NCBI RefSeq assembly: GCF_001447155.2 | Contig: NZ_CP014754.1 | Location: 3,534,001 to 3,598,000, forward strand | Direction: 5' to 3' | DNA from: Marinobacter sp. LQ44 | Lineage (GTDB): Bacteria > Pseudomonadota > Gammaproteobacteria > Pseudomonadales > Oleiphilaceae | Length of the DNA: 64,000 bases | Shown: positions 63,400 through 64,000 of the stretch, piece by piece | Numbering within the stretch: the first letter of the stretch is position 1 | Layout of the letters: each line of letters begins with the position of its first letter | Made by a program: the position numbers and the translations under genes | The notes under the pieces: model-generated | Told to the model about the DNA's origin: nothing | The model's input: the letters and a program-made list of their open reading frames with translations, nothing else | The model's database searches: none

Positions 63400-64000
63400 G
63401 TGAGATACATCAGTACACGGGGTGAAGCGCCCGCTCTGGGCTTTGAAGACGTTCTTCTGACAGGCCTGGCCACAGACGGCGGCCTGTATGTGCCGGAATC
63501 CCTGCCGCACTTCAGCGTGGAAGAAATCCGCAGCTGGCGTGGGCTCCCTTATGCAGAGCTGGCTTACAAAGTGATGTACCCGTTTGTGGAAGACGCCATC
63601 CCAGCGGATGATTTCCGCAAGATGCTGGGCGAAACCTACAGCGTATTCAGTCATCAGGCGGTCGCGCCCCTCGTGCAGCTGGACACCAACGAGTGGGTGA
63701 TGGAGCTGTTCCGGGGCCCCACGCTGGCGTTCAAGGACTTTGCCCTGCAGCTGCTGGGGCGTCTGCTGGATTACGTCCTTGAGAAGCGCAAGCAGCACGT
63801 GGTGATCATGGGTGCCACCTCCGGTGATACCGGCTCTGCCGCCATCGAAGGGTGTCGTCGTTGTGAGCATGTGGATATCTTTATCCTGCATCCGTACCAG
63901 CGGGTATCGGAAGTACAGCGCCGGCAGATGACAACGGTGCAGGGTGACAACATCCATAACATCGCGGTCAAGGGCAATTTCGACGACTGCCAGCGCATGG
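63400..64000 (+). CDS. thrC: Threonine synthase (5' part, cut by the window edge)
   Basis: The gene starts at GTG 63400 (MRYISTRGEAPALGFEDVLL), 11 bp after hom, and is open to the end of the window (200 codons seen; full length is usually about 460-470). The PLP lysine lies in ELFRGPTLAFKDFALQLLG (Lys near residue 110), and MGATSGDTGSAAIEGC is the phosphate-binding loop. It converts O-phosphohomoserine to threonine. hom and thrC form one operon. Confidence 0.95.
   Translation, partial: MRYISTRGEAPALGFEDVLLTGLATDGGLYVPESLPHFSVEEIRSWRGLPYAELAYKVMYPFVEDAIPADDFRKMLGETYSVFSHQAVAPLVQLDTNEWVMELFRGPTLAFKDFALQLLGRLLDYVLEKRKQHVVIMGATSGDTGSAAIEGCRRCEHVDIFILHPYQRVSEVQRRQMTTVQGDNIHNIAVKGNFDDCQRM

Overview
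The window looks like a chromosome segment of a marine gammaproteobacterium close to Marinobacter. This rests on the housekeeping neighbourhoods (corC-ccsA-ffh-rpsP-rimM-trmD-rplS and xerD-dsbC-hom-thrC, as in Pseudomonas-type genomes), a TAXI-TRAP transporter with a dctBD-like two-component system, minCDE, HopJ/DUF1244 proteins and paired OlsB/OlsA-like acyltransferases. The genus is an inference; no 16S or other marker is present.

Left accessory region (1-11.4 kb). The window opens on the last repeat of a type I-C-like CRISPR array. Next comes a type VI secretion cargo locus broken by nested mobile DNA. One ancestral gene (PAAR tip domain fused to a DUF2235/Tle1-type phospholipase) is split by an IS21-family element (727-6841, 6-bp target duplication) and by an IS1380-family element (8005-9564, 4-bp target duplication). 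The IS21 element's istA is itself split by a Recombinase-In-Trio (RIT) element with three overlapping tyrosine recombinase genes. Removing both insertion sequences and one copy of each duplication restores a single frame of 584 codons ending inside the first of two intact, tandem DUF2931-like lipoprotein (candidate immunity) genes; a third copy is truncated.

Metabolic and signalling region (11.4-30.5 kb). A threonine aldolase gene with a 3' frameshift is divergent from a TAXI-TRAP transporter operon (binding protein, fused permease) followed by dctBD-like sensor and sigma-54 activator genes. A good -24/-12 promoter and two TGGGTG-N6-CACCCA palindromes 33 bp apart lie in the divergent region. 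A chemoreceptor follows. A mandelate/lactate-like operon (FAD dehydrogenase, FMN 2-hydroxy-acid dehydrogenase, ThDP decarboxylase-like enzyme) is divergent from an AraC regulator with a direct-repeat operator candidate. PhoH-like, CBS, START and DUF2804 proteins follow.

Core region (30.5-64 kb). This holds minCDE, HopJ and DUF1244, an SOS-controlled dinB, a PAP2 phosphatase overlapping a glycosyltransferase, an aldo/keto reductase, an acetyl-CoA hydrolase/transferase, an FKBP isomerase, the OlsA/OlsB-like pair, an RstAB-like two-component system, glpK, an orphan ABC ATPase with argF, grxD, a TonB-like protein with a DUF1631 protein, a CorC-like protein, ccsA, ffh and the rpsP-rimM-trmD-rplS operon. 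A group IIC-type intron sits just after the rplS terminator. Then come xerD, dsbC, hom and a thrC cut by the window edge. No rRNA or tRNA gene was recognised.
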